A DNA stretch of 42,006 bases from Desulfuromonas sp. (GCA_002868925.1 PKTZ01000080.1:1-42006); one strand, 5' to 3'; positions 1 to 9,820 are shown, counted from the first letter of the stretch. Notes: generated by a model from the letters alone, not told the origin. A program made the numbers and translations.

Positions 1-168
<168 letters not shown>

Positions 169-260
169 TTAAAGTTTCAAAACTCCGAATCCAGAAAACC
201 TATCTATTCATTACTTATATAAAGGGGTACTGCAATCCGACTCCAGAAACGACAGGTAAA

Positions 261-336
<76 letters not shown>

Positions 337-365
337 TTATCCTGCAACCTGGAGTGTTTAAATTA

Positions 366-443
366 TGGAGCGGGAAACGGGACTCGAACCCGCGACCCTC
401 AGCTTGGAAGGCTGATGCTCTAAGCCAACTGAGCTACTCCCGC
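366..443 (-). tRNA. tRNA-Gly (anticodon TCC)
   Basis: A 78-nt cloverleaf with encoded CCA. The acceptor stem is GCGGGAG/TTCCCGC, the anticodon stem-loop is TCAGC-CTTCCAA-GCTGA with anticodon TCC, and the T loop is TTCGAGT. The D loop is relatively long (10 nt), which explains the length. Confidence 0.96.
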
Positions 444-546
444 TCAAACTATTCTTAATTTATGGACCTGCTTCCGTTCGTCGTCCCAGTTCCTGCGGCC
501 CGTGACCTCCTGGTTTACGCCGTACAGATTACTACCGGCAAGTAAA

Positions 547-631
547 TGGTGGAGGGGGGAGGATTCGAACCTCCGAAGGCTACGCCGTCAGATTTACAGT
601 CTGATCCCTTTGGCCACTCGGGAACCCCTCC
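547..631 (-). tRNA. tRNA-Tyr (anticodon GTA)
   Basis: An 85-nt class II tRNA with encoded CCA and a long variable arm. The acceptor stem is GGAGGGG/CCCCTCC-like and the anticodon loop CTGTAAA carries GTA. It sits third from tuf in the conserved Thr-Tyr-Gly-Thr-tuf order. Confidence 0.97.
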
Positions 632-692
632 ATGGGAAACCGATTTATTCTATTTTCCTGCTGCTTTAATGGGGGCGACCCCTTAAGCTCAA

Positions 693-768
693 TGGAGCTG
701 GCGACAGGAATTGAACCCGCAACCTGCTGATTACAAGTCAGCTGCTCTACCTATTGAGCTACGCCAGC
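693..768 (-). tRNA. tRNA-Thr (anticodon TGT)
   Basis: A 76-nt cloverleaf with encoded CCA. The acceptor stem is GCTGGCG/CGCCAGC and the anticodon loop CTTGTAA carries TGT for ACA/ACG codons. It is the first gene of the tRNA-tuf transcription unit. Confidence 0.97.
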
Positions 769-779
769 ACAGACGGCGA

Positions 780-808
780 TATATACAACAGCTCCCTGTC
801 GATTGCAA
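780..808 (-). promoter_or_regulatory. Sigma-70-type promoter of the tRNA-tuf unit
   Basis: On the minus strand a TTGCAA -35 (808-803), a 17-nt spacer and a TATATA -10 (785-780) lie just upstream of the 5' end of tRNA-Thr(TGT). The predicted start is a few bases before the mature tRNA, as expected for a stable-RNA promoter. A second possible -35 (TTGACT) lies farther upstream near 880. Judged by eye only. Confidence 0.6.
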
Positions 809-885
809 GGAAAAATTTCATTTTTTTTCGATTTCAGAAGACGTCTTTGCAAAGCGAATAAACTATTAGGAATTATAGGGAAAAG

Positions 886-1386
886 TCAACCCTGAAGATC
901 GGTCGGGAAACGGATCTTCTCCATCAGAATGACAAATTTAAATGAGGCCCAAAAGGCGACGAAAGAGTAGAGCAGCGCCAGCACGGCCGGCACGATAAAA
1001 CCGAGACTCGACGAGGTCTCCATGATCATCACCACGCCGCCGATCCAGGCCAGAACCAGAACAACGCCTATGGTACAGCGGATCAGGGTCTTGATACCGA
1101 CGAAGACGCAGAGGGCGACCCAGTCGTCCGGCTCATGTTCTTCACGATCACCGTACTGCCGCAGCTCGACCACCGTATCGTGGATGAGTGAACCGAAAAC
1201 CCCGGCAAAGACGAAGAAGAGCAGGCCGGCGACAAAGGCGTTGCGTAAAAAGGTGTCGGCGCTCAACTGTCCATCACGATAGTAATCGTAACAGACCAGG
1301 CAGAAAACGATGATGCTCAGGACAGCTCCGGGGATCCATCCTTTATCAAACCGTTTCCATAACTCGCGCAACTGTTTCGGCAGCAC
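886..1386 (-). CDS. Hypothetical four-helix inner-membrane protein
   Basis: A 166-residue protein I do not recognise. It has about four hydrophobic segments (roughly residues 18-36, 48-68, 96-120 and 128-152), with an acidic, charged stretch near residues 76-88 (YGDREEHEPDDW) that is probably a loop. The start chosen is GTG at 1386, with an AGGAAGG about 13 nt upstream, so the start is uncertain. It stands alone between the tRNA operon and a divergent promoter region. The Fur-like site at 1412-1426 lies directly upstream and could also control this gene, which would fit a role linked to iron, but nothing in the protein shows it. Confidence 0.7.
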   Translation of the reverse strand: MLPKQLRELWKRFDKGWIPGAVLSIIVFCLVCYDYYRDGQLSADTFLRNAFVAGLLFFVFAGVFGSLIHDTVVELRQYGDREEHEPDDWVALCVFVGIKTLIRCTIGVVLVLAWIGGVVMIMETSSSLGFIVPAVLALLYSFVAFWASFKFVILMEKIRFPTDLQG

Positions 1387-1411
1387 CAGTAAGACCCGAC
1401 CTTCCTAAAAA

Positions 1412-1426
1412 TGAAAATGATTCTCA
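1412..1426. promoter_or_regulatory. Fur-box-like operator
   Basis: The sequence TGAAAATGATTCTCA matches the 7-1-7 Fur consensus (TGATAATNATTATCA) at 12 of 14 defined positions. It lies 8 nt upstream of the -35 box of a strong rightward promoter and about 26 nt upstream of the leftward membrane-protein gene. The match is seen in the sequence; binding by Fur is inferred. Confidence 0.55.
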
Positions 1427-1434
1427 AAAAATAC

Positions 1435-1463
1435 TTGACAATTATGATCGGGTTAGTTATAAA
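1435..1463 (+). promoter_or_regulatory. Near-consensus sigma-70 promoter
   Basis: TTGACA (1435-1440), a 17-nt spacer and TATAAA (1458-1463), one of the best promoter matches in the window. It points rightward, away from the membrane-protein gene and into the back of rlmB, so no protein gene follows it. A terminator lies about 60 nt downstream, implying a short transcript. Confidence 0.65.
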
Positions 1464-1469
1464 TAAAGA

Positions 1470-1533
1470 TACCTACCAACCCTACTTTTCGGGATGCTCC
1501 TTCCCCTCCTGGGAGCATCCCAATTTTTTGTCT
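1470..1533 (+). ncRNA. Candidate Fur-regulated small RNA
   Basis: Between the strong promoter (-10 at 1458-1463) and an intrinsic terminator ending near 1530 there is room only for a transcript of about 60 nt. Its 5' part is a C-rich single-stranded stretch (ACCTACCAACCCTACTTTTC), followed by a terminator hairpin whose loop (TTCCCCTCCT) is complementary to Shine-Dalgarno sequences. C-rich anti-SD loops are known in several bacterial regulatory RNAs, and Fur-repressed sRNAs (RyhB, PrrF types) down-regulate iron-protein mRNAs under iron limitation. No known RNA family is recognised; the function is inferred from the promoter, operator and terminator. Confidence 0.5.
1491..1530 (+). terminator. 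Intrinsic terminator, rightward
   Basis: A perfect 10-bp stem GGGATGCTCC/GGAGCATCCC (1491-1500 with 1512-1521) is followed by AATTTTTTGTCTTTTT. On the opposite strand the hairpin is followed by CGAAAAGTAGGG, with no T tract, so it does not serve the convergent rlmB. Confidence 0.8.
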
Positions 1534-1575
1534 TTTTCAGCCGAGAAAACCATCCATATCCCGACACAGCTCCGT

Positions 1576-2316
1576 TCAGCCGGCACGCTGGCGAACAACC
1601 TCGAACATCGAGATCGCCGCCGCCACCGAGGCGTTGAGCGAAGAGACGCCGCCCTGCATCGGGATCGAGAGCAGCAGGTCACACCGTTTGCGCACGACCG
1701 GTCTCAACCCACTCCCCTCGCTGCCGACTACCAGCACCAGGTCCGATTTAAGGTCGGAGTCGAACAGTGAAACCGCCTCCTCCTCACCGGCCAGACCGTA
1801 GATCCAGGCGTTCTCGCCCTTGAGCTGATCGAGGCAACGGGCCAGGTTCGTCACCTGGCAGAGCGGCAGGTGCGACAACGCTCCGACCGCCGCCTTTTCG
1901 ACGGTAGCGCTGACCGGGCAGGAGCGATCCTTGCCGACGATCACGCCGTGGCAACCGGCGGCATCGGCGCTGCGCAGGATCGCCCCGAAATTATGCGGGT
2001 CGGTGATACCGTCGAGGACTAAAAGGAAAAGCGGCTGGTCGGTCCGGCGGGCGGTCTGCAGCAGCTCCTCTAGCTGAACATACGAAAACGGGGCAACCTT
2101 GAGTAGCGCCCCCTGGTGGTGGGAATGGCCGATCAGCCGATCGAGTTCCTGTTTGCGACAAGACCGAACAGGGACGCCGCGCTCTTTGGCCAACTGCTGC
2201 AGCTGCTGTAGCCGGGGCGATGAGCCCCCCTCCTGCAACAGCAGCTCCTGCGACCGGCGGCGGCTCCCCTTAAGCCCTTCACTGACCGGGTTGATGCCGT
2301 ACAGGAAATCGGCCAT
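1576..2316 (-). CDS. rlmB: 23S rRNA (guanosine-2'-O-)-methyltransferase RlmB (SpoU family)
   Basis: A 246-residue SPOUT-class enzyme expected to 2'-O-methylate G2251 (E. coli numbering) in 23S rRNA using SAM. The N-terminal substrate-binding domain (about 1-80) begins with LYGINPVSEGL. The SpoU catalytic domain shows motif 1 DPHNFGAILRSADAAG (106-121), motif 2 VVGSEGSGL (196-204) and motif 3 IPMQGGVSSLNASVAAAI (218-235), which form the trefoil-knot SAM site. Length matches the family. It is the last gene of the proS-DUF4388-pyrF-rlmB run and starts 2 nt after the pyrF stop. TrmH-type tRNA methyltransferases are the main alternative, but the N-terminal domain favours RlmB. Confidence 0.93.
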   Translation of the reverse strand: MADFLYGINPVSEGLKGSRRRSQELLLQEGGSSPRLQQLQQLAKERGVPVRSCRKQELDRLIGHSHHQGALLKVAPFSYVQLEELLQTARRTDQPLFLLVLDGITDPHNFGAILRSADAAGCHGVIVGKDRSCPVSATVEKAAVGALSHLPLCQVTNLARCLDQLKGENAWIYGLAGEEEAVSLFDSDLKSDLVLVVGSEGSGLRPVVRKRCDLLLSIPMQGGVSSLNASVAAAISMFEVVRQRAG

Positions 2317-2318
2317 GG

Positions 2319-3041
2319 TCAGCGCGCCGCCAGCGCCGTCTCTATCTCTTCGAGGATCAGCTCGGCGGCGGCTACTGGATCATCGGCGGCCGATATCGGG
2401 CGGCCGATAACGAGATAATCGGCACCGGCGCGGATTGCGTCGGCCGGAGTGGTGACCCGCTTCTGGTCATCGAGAGCGGCAAAGGCCGGGCGCACACCGG
2501 GCGTGATAATGACAAAATCATCGCCGCAGGCTTCACGGATCAGCTTGACCTCTTTCGGTGAAGCGACAACGCCGTCCATGCCGGCATCCTTGGTCAATTT
2601 TGCCAGCCGCGGCACCATCTCTTCGACCGGGCGGTCGATCCCGACCCCCTTCAGCGTCTCTTCGGTCGAGGATGTCAGGATTGTTACGGCGATACGTAGT
2701 GGACGGTTGCCGCAATCACAGGCATCAGTCTCGGCGACGACCTTCTCCATCATCTCACGGCCACCGAGGGCATGCACGTTGAAGATCCTGGCCCCGAGGC
2801 GACACGCTTCGACACCGGCCTTGGCAACCGTATTCGGGATATCATGATATTTCAGGTCGAGGAAGACTTCACCCCCGGCATCTTTGACCATCCGGACCAT
2901 TTCCGGTCCGCACTTGGTGAACAACTGCTTGCCGATCTTGAACAGGCCGACCTTGTCATGCAGCAGCTCGACCCACCGTTTGGCCTCTTCGTAGCTGTCA
3001 ACATCGAGGGCGAAAATCAATCTCTCTTTTGCCGTACTCAT
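2319..3041 (-). CDS. pyrF: Orotidine 5'-phosphate decarboxylase
   Basis: A 240-residue TIM-barrel enzyme that decarboxylates OMP to UMP, the last step of de novo pyrimidine synthesis, in the cytoplasm. The first strand carries ALDVD (11-15), and the catalytic Lys/Asp motif is DLKYHDIPNT (62-71). The phosphate-binding end shows IITPGVRP and ADYLVIGRPI. Its ATG overlaps the DUF4388 stop (ATGA), suggesting translational coupling. Length is normal for the bacterial group I enzyme. Confidence 0.97.
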   Translation of the reverse strand: MSTAKERLIFALDVDSYEEAKRWVELLHDKVGLFKIGKQLFTKCGPEMVRMVKDAGGEVFLDLKYHDIPNTVAKAGVEACRLGARIFNVHALGGREMMEKVVAETDACDCGNRPLRIAVTILTSSTEETLKGVGIDRPVEEMVPRLAKLTKDAGMDGVVASPKEVKLIREACGDDFVIITPGVRPAFAALDDQKRVTTPADAIRAGADYLVIGRPISAADDPVAAAELILEEIETALAAR

Positions 3042-4267
3042 CCTTCACTTCTCCCAATCAGGCTTTTAATCCGCTCGGAGATCTTCTGAACCCGCTTGAT
3101 CAACTCCGCCGACTCCTCGGCTGGCAGATTCTCCTTGGCGGAAATACATTCCATGTAGACGACCTCGCTCAGGGCATCGGCGAGAAGCCGCTTCTTGTCT
3201 CCCTCCTCCAGGCCATCGAGGTTGGCCATGATCCGGCTGCCATCGACCGAGCCGTTGTCGGCGACGGTTACATCCCGGAAAACGTAGGAGTAAGGTTGCG
3301 GCAGGTCGCGGATAAAGACTCTTACCTCGTCGACGAAAGCGGTATTAACCGTCGCAATCTGCCGACTCATTACGGTCAGGGCACCGTTAAAAACAGCCAG
3401 CAGCTCGCCGAGTTCACCTTCGACCTCGACCACGATCGGCTCTTCGAGAGAGATGACCTTCTTGCGCAGCAGCTGGTAGACATTCCTTAATCCATCGAAC
3501 TCGCCGAAACCGGAACGCCGGATCAGCTCTCTGACGTTACTGCTCTCCTCGCGGATCAACTCGACGATTTTTTGCTCGCCCTCGGTCAACTTCTGACCGC
3601 GCTGGTTACCGAGCACCGGGATAACCTCGAAAGAGGGGATCTCGCGCAGATAAAGCGCTTTCTCGTCGACGCGGCGCAAACCCTCCATGATCATGTTCTG
3701 GGTGCTCATCGCCAGCCGGACGCTCTCCTCCTTGCCGACGCCCTGATCGAACAGGACGAAGTCCCCCTCGGCAAAGGTGAACAGGCTGTAAATGATCGCC
3801 TCGACCTGCTGACGTGTCGCCAACCAGAGGTCCTTGGGGCTGACCATCCCTTTCTCGACCAGGACCTTCCCGGCCGGGGCGGCCGCCTTGCCGACCTCGC
3901 GAATCTTTTTCAGGGTCTCATGATTGATCTTGCCGAGCTCGTAAAGGACTTCCGAGATATCGTCCTGCGGAAAACTGCTGGTCGCAAATACGATCTCGCC
4001 CTCATCAAAAAAGAACTCCTTCTGCCCCCCTTTCAGGGCGAACCGCAGAGCACCACTTTTTCTAAACATGTTGCAGAACGACAGCAGGTCGGTCACCGTC
4101 ACATCGCCGAGACAGCCGGCAAAGAGCGGCTTGCCGTCCCCGTTAACGGAGAACAGGATATGACCGGTCGAAAACGAACTGATCTCAAGTTCGCGATTGC
4201 CGACGGCGGCGGCGACCTGCGATGGCAGGCGGATTCTGCTGGTACTGTCGATTTTCTGTTTCGTCAT
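3038..4267 (-). CDS. DUF4388 (PATAN-like) domain protein
   Basis: A 409-residue cytoplasmic protein. Residues about 45-200 look like a DUF4388/PATAN region: GDVTVTDLLSFCNMFRKSG followed by a beta-rich segment with the typical FFFDEGEIVFA. A helical middle part (about 215-285) could be a winged-helix-like segment, and the C-terminal third is mixed and ends in charged helices. DUF4388 proteins are common in Desulfuromonadota and Myxococcota and often belong to signalling proteins, but no biochemical activity is established. It lies between proS and pyrF, overlapping pyrF by 4 nt, so it is co-transcribed with housekeeping genes. Function unknown. Confidence 0.8.
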   Translation of the reverse strand: MTKQKIDSTSRIRLPSQVAAAVGNRELEISSFSTGHILFSVNGDGKPLFAGCLGDVTVTDLLSFCNMFRKSGALRFALKGGQKEFFFDEGEIVFATSSFPQDDISEVLYELGKINHETLKKIREVGKAAAPAGKVLVEKGMVSPKDLWLATRQQVEAIIYSLFTFAEGDFVLFDQGVGKEESVRLAMSTQNMIMEGLRRVDEKALYLREIPSFEVIPVLGNQRGQKLTEGEQKIVELIREESSNVRELIRRSGFGEFDGLRNVYQLLRKKVISLEEPIVVEVEGELGELLAVFNGALTVMSRQIATVNTAFVDEVRVFIRDLPQPYSYVFRDVTVADNGSVDGSRIMANLDGLEEGDKKRLLADALSEVVYMECISAKENLPAEESAELIKRVQKISERIKSLIGRSEG

Positions 4268-4292
4268 TTCAGATCACTTCCCGCAAGTGCAT

Positions 4293-6011
4293 TCAGCTCT
4301 GTGCCAGTTCTGTTTTGACCCGATCGATAAGGGTCGCAGCCGCCTGCTCGACCGGCAACATTTCTCTTTCGCCACCGGCCCGGCGTTGGAACTCGAAAGC
4401 CCCTTCCTTCAGCCCCCGGGCGCCGACGGTCACCCGCAGAGGAATGCCGATCAAGTCGGCATCCTTGAACTTGCTCCCCGGCCGTTCGTCACGGTCATCG
4501 AGCAACACCTCGATACTGGCGTCAACGAGTTCCCGGTAAAGCTTCTCGGATGCCGCACTCACCTCCTCGTCCTTCGGATTGAGCATGGTTATCAGAACCT
4601 GGAATGGTGCGATCGGCAACGGCCAGATGATACCGTTCTCGTCGTTATTCTGCTCGATTGAGGAAGCGACGGTGCGGCCGATGCCGATGCCGTAGCAACC
4701 CATAACCAGGGTCCGTTCCTGACCCGACTCGTCCTGCACGGTGGCGCCGAGCGCCTCCGAATACTTGGTTCCAAGCTTGAACACGTGTCCGACTTCGATG
4801 CCGCGCCAGACCTCGAGTTTGCCGGCACAACGCGGGCAGGGATCGCCGGCGATCGCCTCGCGCAGGTCGGCAAACTCTGCAACCTCGAAATCGCGCCCGA
4901 CATTGACCCCACTCAAGTGGGTGTCTCCCTTGTTGGCGCCGACCACGAAATCGGCCATCGTCTTGACCGCATGATCAGCCAGGATGCGCAGATTCAATCC
5001 GACCGGGCCGGCAAAACCGCTCGGGGCGCCGGTCAGTTTCAATACCGTCTCTTCGTTGGCGAGCTCGACATGGTTGCAGCCGAGAAGACGACAGAGCTTG
5101 ATTTCGTTCAGATCGTGATCGCCGCGCATCAGCACAGCCACCTGCTCGTCCTCATCGGTGGTGACGATCAGAGTCTTGACCAGTTGCTGCGGTGCAATCT
5201 TCATGAAGTCGGCGACCTCCTCGATGCTCTTCTTGCCCGGGGTCGCAACTTCCTACAGTTCGGCCTGTGCCATCGGGGTCTGCTCGCCGCTCGGCTTGAT
5301 TTCAGCCTTTTCGACGTTGGCCGCATATTCGCAGCTGTCACAGGAGACGATCGCGTCTTCGCCCGATTCGGCCAACACCATGAACTCGTGCGACGAGCTG
5401 CCACCGATATTGCCGGTGTCGGCCTCGACCGCCCGGAACCTGAGCCCGCAGCGCTCGAAGATACGGCGGTAGGCCTGGTACATCTTTTCGTATGCGGCAT
5501 CGGCGCCGGCGTCGTCGACATCGAAGGAGTAGGCATCCTTCATGATGAATTCACGGCCCCGCATCAATCCGAAGCGGGGACGGATCTCATCGCGAAACTT
5601 GGTCTGGATCTGGTAGAGGTTGATCGGGGTCTGCCGGTAGGACTTGATCTCGCGACGGACGATATCGGTCACGACCTCCTCGTGGGTCGGTCCGAGGCAG
5701 AACTCGCCATCCTTGCGATCGCGCAAGCGGAGCAACTCCTTACCATACTGCCCCCACCGCCCCGATTCGATCCAGAGCTCTGAGGGAGTCACCATCGGCA
5801 TGAGCAGTTCGACGGCGCCGGCCCGGTTCATCTCTTCGCGGACGATCTGTTCGACCTTGCGGATCGCCCGCAGACCGAACGGCATGTAATTGTAGATACC
5901 GGCGGCGACCTTGCGGATCATGCCGGATCGCAGCATTAGTTTATGACTGACGACCTCGGCATCGGCCGGGGTCTCCTTGGTAGTGGGGAGAAAATACTGT
6001 GTAAAACGCAT
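4293..6011 (-). pseudogene. proS: Prolyl-tRNA synthetase interrupted by one in-frame TAG
   Basis: Read through one stop, this is a 572-residue bacterial-type ProRS, exactly the usual length. The first part (6011-5253) begins [15 protein letters not shown] and holds class II motif 1, motif 2 ([25 protein letters not shown] region) and the start of the editing insertion. After codon TAG (5255-5253) the same frame continues EVATPGKKSIEEV through the rest of the editing domain, motif 3 (GCYGIGIGRTVA) and the anticodon-binding domain. There is no frameshift, and the next in-frame ATG is at 5204. ProRS is essential, so a sequencing or assembly error is most likely; a suppressed amber codon, a split enzyme, or an intact copy elsewhere are alternatives. 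Upstream of DUF4388-pyrF-rlmB on the same strand. Confidence 0.9.
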
Positions 6012-6260
6012 CGGCAGACCTCAAACTTTTTTGTTGGATAACATATCAGAAAAACGGTTCAAAACAGGCTCAGAAATTAGCTTATTTCCGGTGATATTGC
6101 AAGGAATCTCGACCCGGACAGCCTTTCGTTGAAAACAAGCTATCTTAACGCCCGATCACCAACTTTACCGTCTGACGGAAATTAAATTCATTATTTCCGC
6201 GACGCCGTTGCTTTACTTACCTGAATATGATGTTTTACTTATTAATAACGAGGGACTTTC

Positions 6261-7175
6261 ATGGCCAACACCATCCTGATCATCGACGATTCGATCACGG
6301 TTCGCCGCATGATCCACCAGATGCTCGAAACCGCCGATCTGTTTGATGTCTTCTTGGAAGCGGAAGACGGGGAGCAGGGGTACGAGATGATGCAGGAACA
6401 TGACATCGATGTCATCCTCTGCGACCTCGACATGCCCGGCATCAACGGCTTCGACCTGCTGCGACGCATGGCGAACGCCAAGGAGCTGCGCGACATCCCG
6501 GTCATCATCATCACCGGCCATGAAGACCGGGAGCAGAAACTGCTCGGCCTCAACCTCGGGGCTAGTGACTTCATCACCAAACCGTTCGACCCTGCCGAAC
6601 TGAAAGCCCGGGTCAAAATCCAGCTCAAGCTGAAGATCCTGCAGGATCACCTGCGCGAACTCGCCAACACCGACGTTCTGACCAAACTCTGCAACCGCCG
6701 CTGCATGCTCAACATGCTGACCCGGGAGACCGACCGGAGCCTGCGGACCGGCAAACCGCTCTCGCTGGCGATGATCGACATCGACCACTTCAAGAAAATC
6801 AACGACACCTACGGCCATAGCCTCGGCGACAAGGTCCTGATCGAATTCAGCCGCCAGGTTCAGCTCAGCCTGCGCCCCTACGACCAGGCGGCCCGCTTCG
6901 GCGGCGAGGAGTTTGCCATCATCCTGCCGGAGACCAACCTCGAACAGGCGGCCCATGTCGCCGAACGGGTGCGCAGGGATGTCAGCGAGCTATCGTTCCA
7001 GGACGACCTGAAAAATTTAAAAATGACCATCAGCATCGGCGTCGCCCCCTTCCCTGCTACCGGCATCAGGAGCCTCGACGACCTGATCCGCGAAGCGGAC
7101 AACGCCCTCTACCTGGCCAAGACGAACGGCCGCAACCGGGTCGAGCTCTGGCGCGAGCGGCGACGGGCAAGTTAA
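6261..7175 (+). CDS. Response regulator with diguanylate cyclase (Rec-GGDEF) domain
   Basis: A 304-residue PleD/WspR-like protein expected to make c-di-GMP from two GTP when phosphorylated. The receiver domain (1-125) has the acidic pocket D9-D10, phospho-acceptor D55 in CDLDMPG and K107. The GGDEF domain (about 135-300) has the active-site GGEEF at 214-218 and an intact inhibitory I-site RPYD at 205-208, five residues before it. The nucleotide-specificity position in GHSLGD is Asp190, as in ordinary diguanylate cyclases; the cGAMP-making Hypr enzymes of Geobacter have Ser there. GAGG precedes the ATG. Monocistronic; a bidirectional terminator follows. A close paralogue lies at 20521-21438. 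Confidence 0.93.
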   Translation: MANTILIIDDSITVRRMIHQMLETADLFDVFLEAEDGEQGYEMMQEHDIDVILCDLDMPGINGFDLLRRMANAKELRDIPVIIITGHEDREQKLLGLNLGASDFITKPFDPAELKARVKIQLKLKILQDHLRELANTDVLTKLCNRRCMLNMLTRETDRSLRTGKPLSLAMIDIDHFKKINDTYGHSLGDKVLIEFSRQVQLSLRPYDQAARFGGEEFAIILPETNLEQAAHVAERVRRDVSELSFQDDLKNLKMTISIGVAPFPATGIRSLDDLIREADNALYLAKTNGRNRVELWRERRRAS

Positions 7176-7198
7176 ACACACACCAGGTCTAAGTACAA

Positions 7199-7233
7199 GA
7201 AAAGGATGCCCTCATTGGGCATCCTTTTCTTTC
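7199..7233. terminator. Bidirectional intrinsic terminator
   Basis: A perfect 13-bp stem GAAAAGGATGCCC/GGGCATCCTTTTC with loop TCATT, flanked by T-rich sequence on the right and A-rich on the left. It lies between the convergent Rec-GGDEF gene and ispG and can end both transcripts. Confidence 0.9.
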
Positions 7234-7260
7234 CGTTTAAGGTCGACTCTAACGAGAATA

Positions 7261-8322
<1,062 letters not shown>

Positions 8323-8454
8323 GGCAGCTCCTTGAGGTTTCTGCTCCGCATTTAGCCACGCGCGAAAAATGAAGTCAAGCCGTCTGCGCTTGCATTCACC
8401 GGGCGGCGCAGCTATGATTCCTCCATTATTCATTACTTACCAAGGATACACAGT

Positions 8455-9039
8455 ATGAAAGAACTCGACCTGCGCGCCCAACAATGCCCATATCCGGTGG
8501 TCCAGACCCGCAAGGAGCTGCTCAACAACCCGGAACAACCGTTGACCGTACTGGTCGGCGACGAGACCGCCCGCGACAACGTCACCCGCCTCGCAACCGG
8601 CATGGGCTTCGGCATCGAAACAGCAACGATCGACGGCGGCTATTCTCTCGCCCTCACCCGGAACGGCGAAACGGCAAAAGAGCAGGACTCTCCGGCTGTC
8701 ACCGGCAAGACTATCGCCCTGATCGATTCCGACTGTCTCGGCCGCGGCGATGACGAGCTCGGTCATATCCTGATGAAGAACTACCTGATCACCCTGACCG
8801 AAATGGAGCAGGTTCCGGACAAGATGCTGCTGCTCAACGCCGGAGTCAAGCTTGCCTGCGCCGGTTCTGACGCGATCGAGGCGCTGGAAAAGATCGCCTG
8901 CATGGGGGTCGACATCGCCTCCTGCGGACTCTGCCTCGAATTCTTCGGGCTCAAGGAAAAACTGCAGATCGGACGGACCACCAACATGATGGAAGTCGCC
9001 GAGTCGCTGCAGACGGCAGGACGGATCATCCGGCTGTAG
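8455..9039 (+). CDS. yedF: YedF: sulfurtransferase-like selenium-metabolism protein
   Basis: A 194-residue two-domain protein. The N-terminus (1-75) is a TusA/SirA-like fold starting KELDLRAQQCPYPVV, with the family Cys-Pro motif (Cys11). The C-terminal half (about 85-190) is DsrE-like, with conserved cysteines in CAGSDAIEAL and CMGVDIASCGLCLEF. This architecture is the YedF family, which commonly accompanies selenophosphate/selenocysteine genes in anaerobes, although its chemistry is not settled. AAGGAT precedes the ATG. It hints that the organism uses selenium, which bears on the in-frame TGA at 24931-24933. Confidence 0.85.
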   Translation: MKELDLRAQQCPYPVVQTRKELLNNPEQPLTVLVGDETARDNVTRLATGMGFGIETATIDGGYSLALTRNGETAKEQDSPAVTGKTIALIDSDCLGRGDDELGHILMKNYLITLTEMEQVPDKMLLLNAGVKLACAGSDAIEALEKIACMGVDIASCGLCLEFFGLKEKLQIGRTTNMMEVAESLQTAGRIIRL

Positions 9040-9103
9040 TTCAAAAAACACCGGCGAGATGTCTTTCAGGAATCATTTGGCTCACCTATGGGTGGAGGTA
9101 GAT

Positions 9104-9820
9104 ATGAGTGACAGCTTCCGCATCGAATATCGTTTCGAATTCCCCGACGGGGAAAAGAAAGATTTCCGCATCGACCTCGACCGCTCCAACCTGCTGATGC
9201 CGGTCGCCGAAATTGACCCGCTACCCTCCTGGGCCACGATCGATTTCGAGACCTGCTCGGTCTGCAAGCTCGATCCGGAGAAGCACCCGGCCTGCCCCAT
9301 TGCCCTGAACATGGTCAGCCTGGTTGATGCCTTCCAGGATTTCTTTTCCTACGAAGAGGTCAGTGTCACCGTGACCATCGAAGAGCGGAGCTATCATAAG
9401 GAGACCTCGCTGCAGTTCGGGCTCAGTTCGCTGGTCGGCATCATCATGGTCAGTAGCGGCTGCCCGACGATGGAGCTGCTCAAACCGAACGTCCGCTTCC
9501 ACCTCCCATTCTCTTCGCTCGAGGAGATGGCCTACCGTAGCTTCACCATGTACCTGCTCGGGCAATTCTACCGGCAGCGCAAGGGGCTTTCGACCAACTG
9601 GACTTTTGAGGATTTCGAAGAGATTTTCAACCAGGTCGGGGAGGTCAACCGCGCCTTTTCGGCACGCCTGCTCGCCGCATCGAAGAAAGATGCGAACATC
9701 AACGCCCTGGTCAACCTGCACTGCCTGGGGGAGATGACACCGCGGGTGGTTCCGGAAATCCTCGACGAGATGGAGAAATACTTCACCGCCTACACGGAAC
9801 CGGCGAATGCTTCTTCCTGA
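9104..9820 (+). CDS. DUF6901-like conserved protein with Cys cluster
   Basis: A 238-residue soluble protein. It opens with MSDSFRIEYRFEFPDGEKK, a beta-rich N-terminus, then has CSVCKLDPEKHPACP (C-x2-C-x8-C), which could bind a metal. The remainder is mostly helical. I believe it belongs to the DUF6901 group found in Geobacter relatives, but that assignment is from memory. The start is ATG 9104, with GGAGG 5 nt upstream; the frame is open back to 9059 without a good site. It follows yedF by 64 nt and may share its transcript. Function unknown. Confidence 0.75.
   Translation: MSDSFRIEYRFEFPDGEKKDFRIDLDRSNLLMPVAEIDPLPSWATIDFETCSVCKLDPEKHPACPIALNMVSLVDAFQDFFSYEEVSVTVTIEERSYHKETSLQFGLSSLVGIIMVSSGCPTMELLKPNVRFHLPFSSLEEMAYRSFTMYLLGQFYRQRKGLSTNWTFEDFEEIFNQVGEVNRAFSARLLAASKKDANINALVNLHCLGEMTPRVVPEILDEMEKYFTAYTEPANASS

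Noticed and set aside
1411-1770. 119-codon plus-strand ORF starting at the Fur-like box
   Set aside because: It covers the operator, promoter and terminator and then runs antisense into rlmB; composition and position argue against coding.
4785-5783. Long plus-strand ORF (332 codons) opposite proS
   Set aside because: Its coordinates mirror a well-recognised gene on the other strand, its protein has no domain, and it has no ribosome-binding site. It is a shadow of GC-rich codon use, as is the 322-codon frame at 36320-37288 opposite the propeller gene.
6261-7175. Rec-GGDEF protein as the local cGAMP (Hypr) synthase for the riboswitch
   Set aside because: The specificity residue is Asp (GHSLGD), not the Ser of Hypr enzymes; the same is true for the paralogue at 20521-21438.
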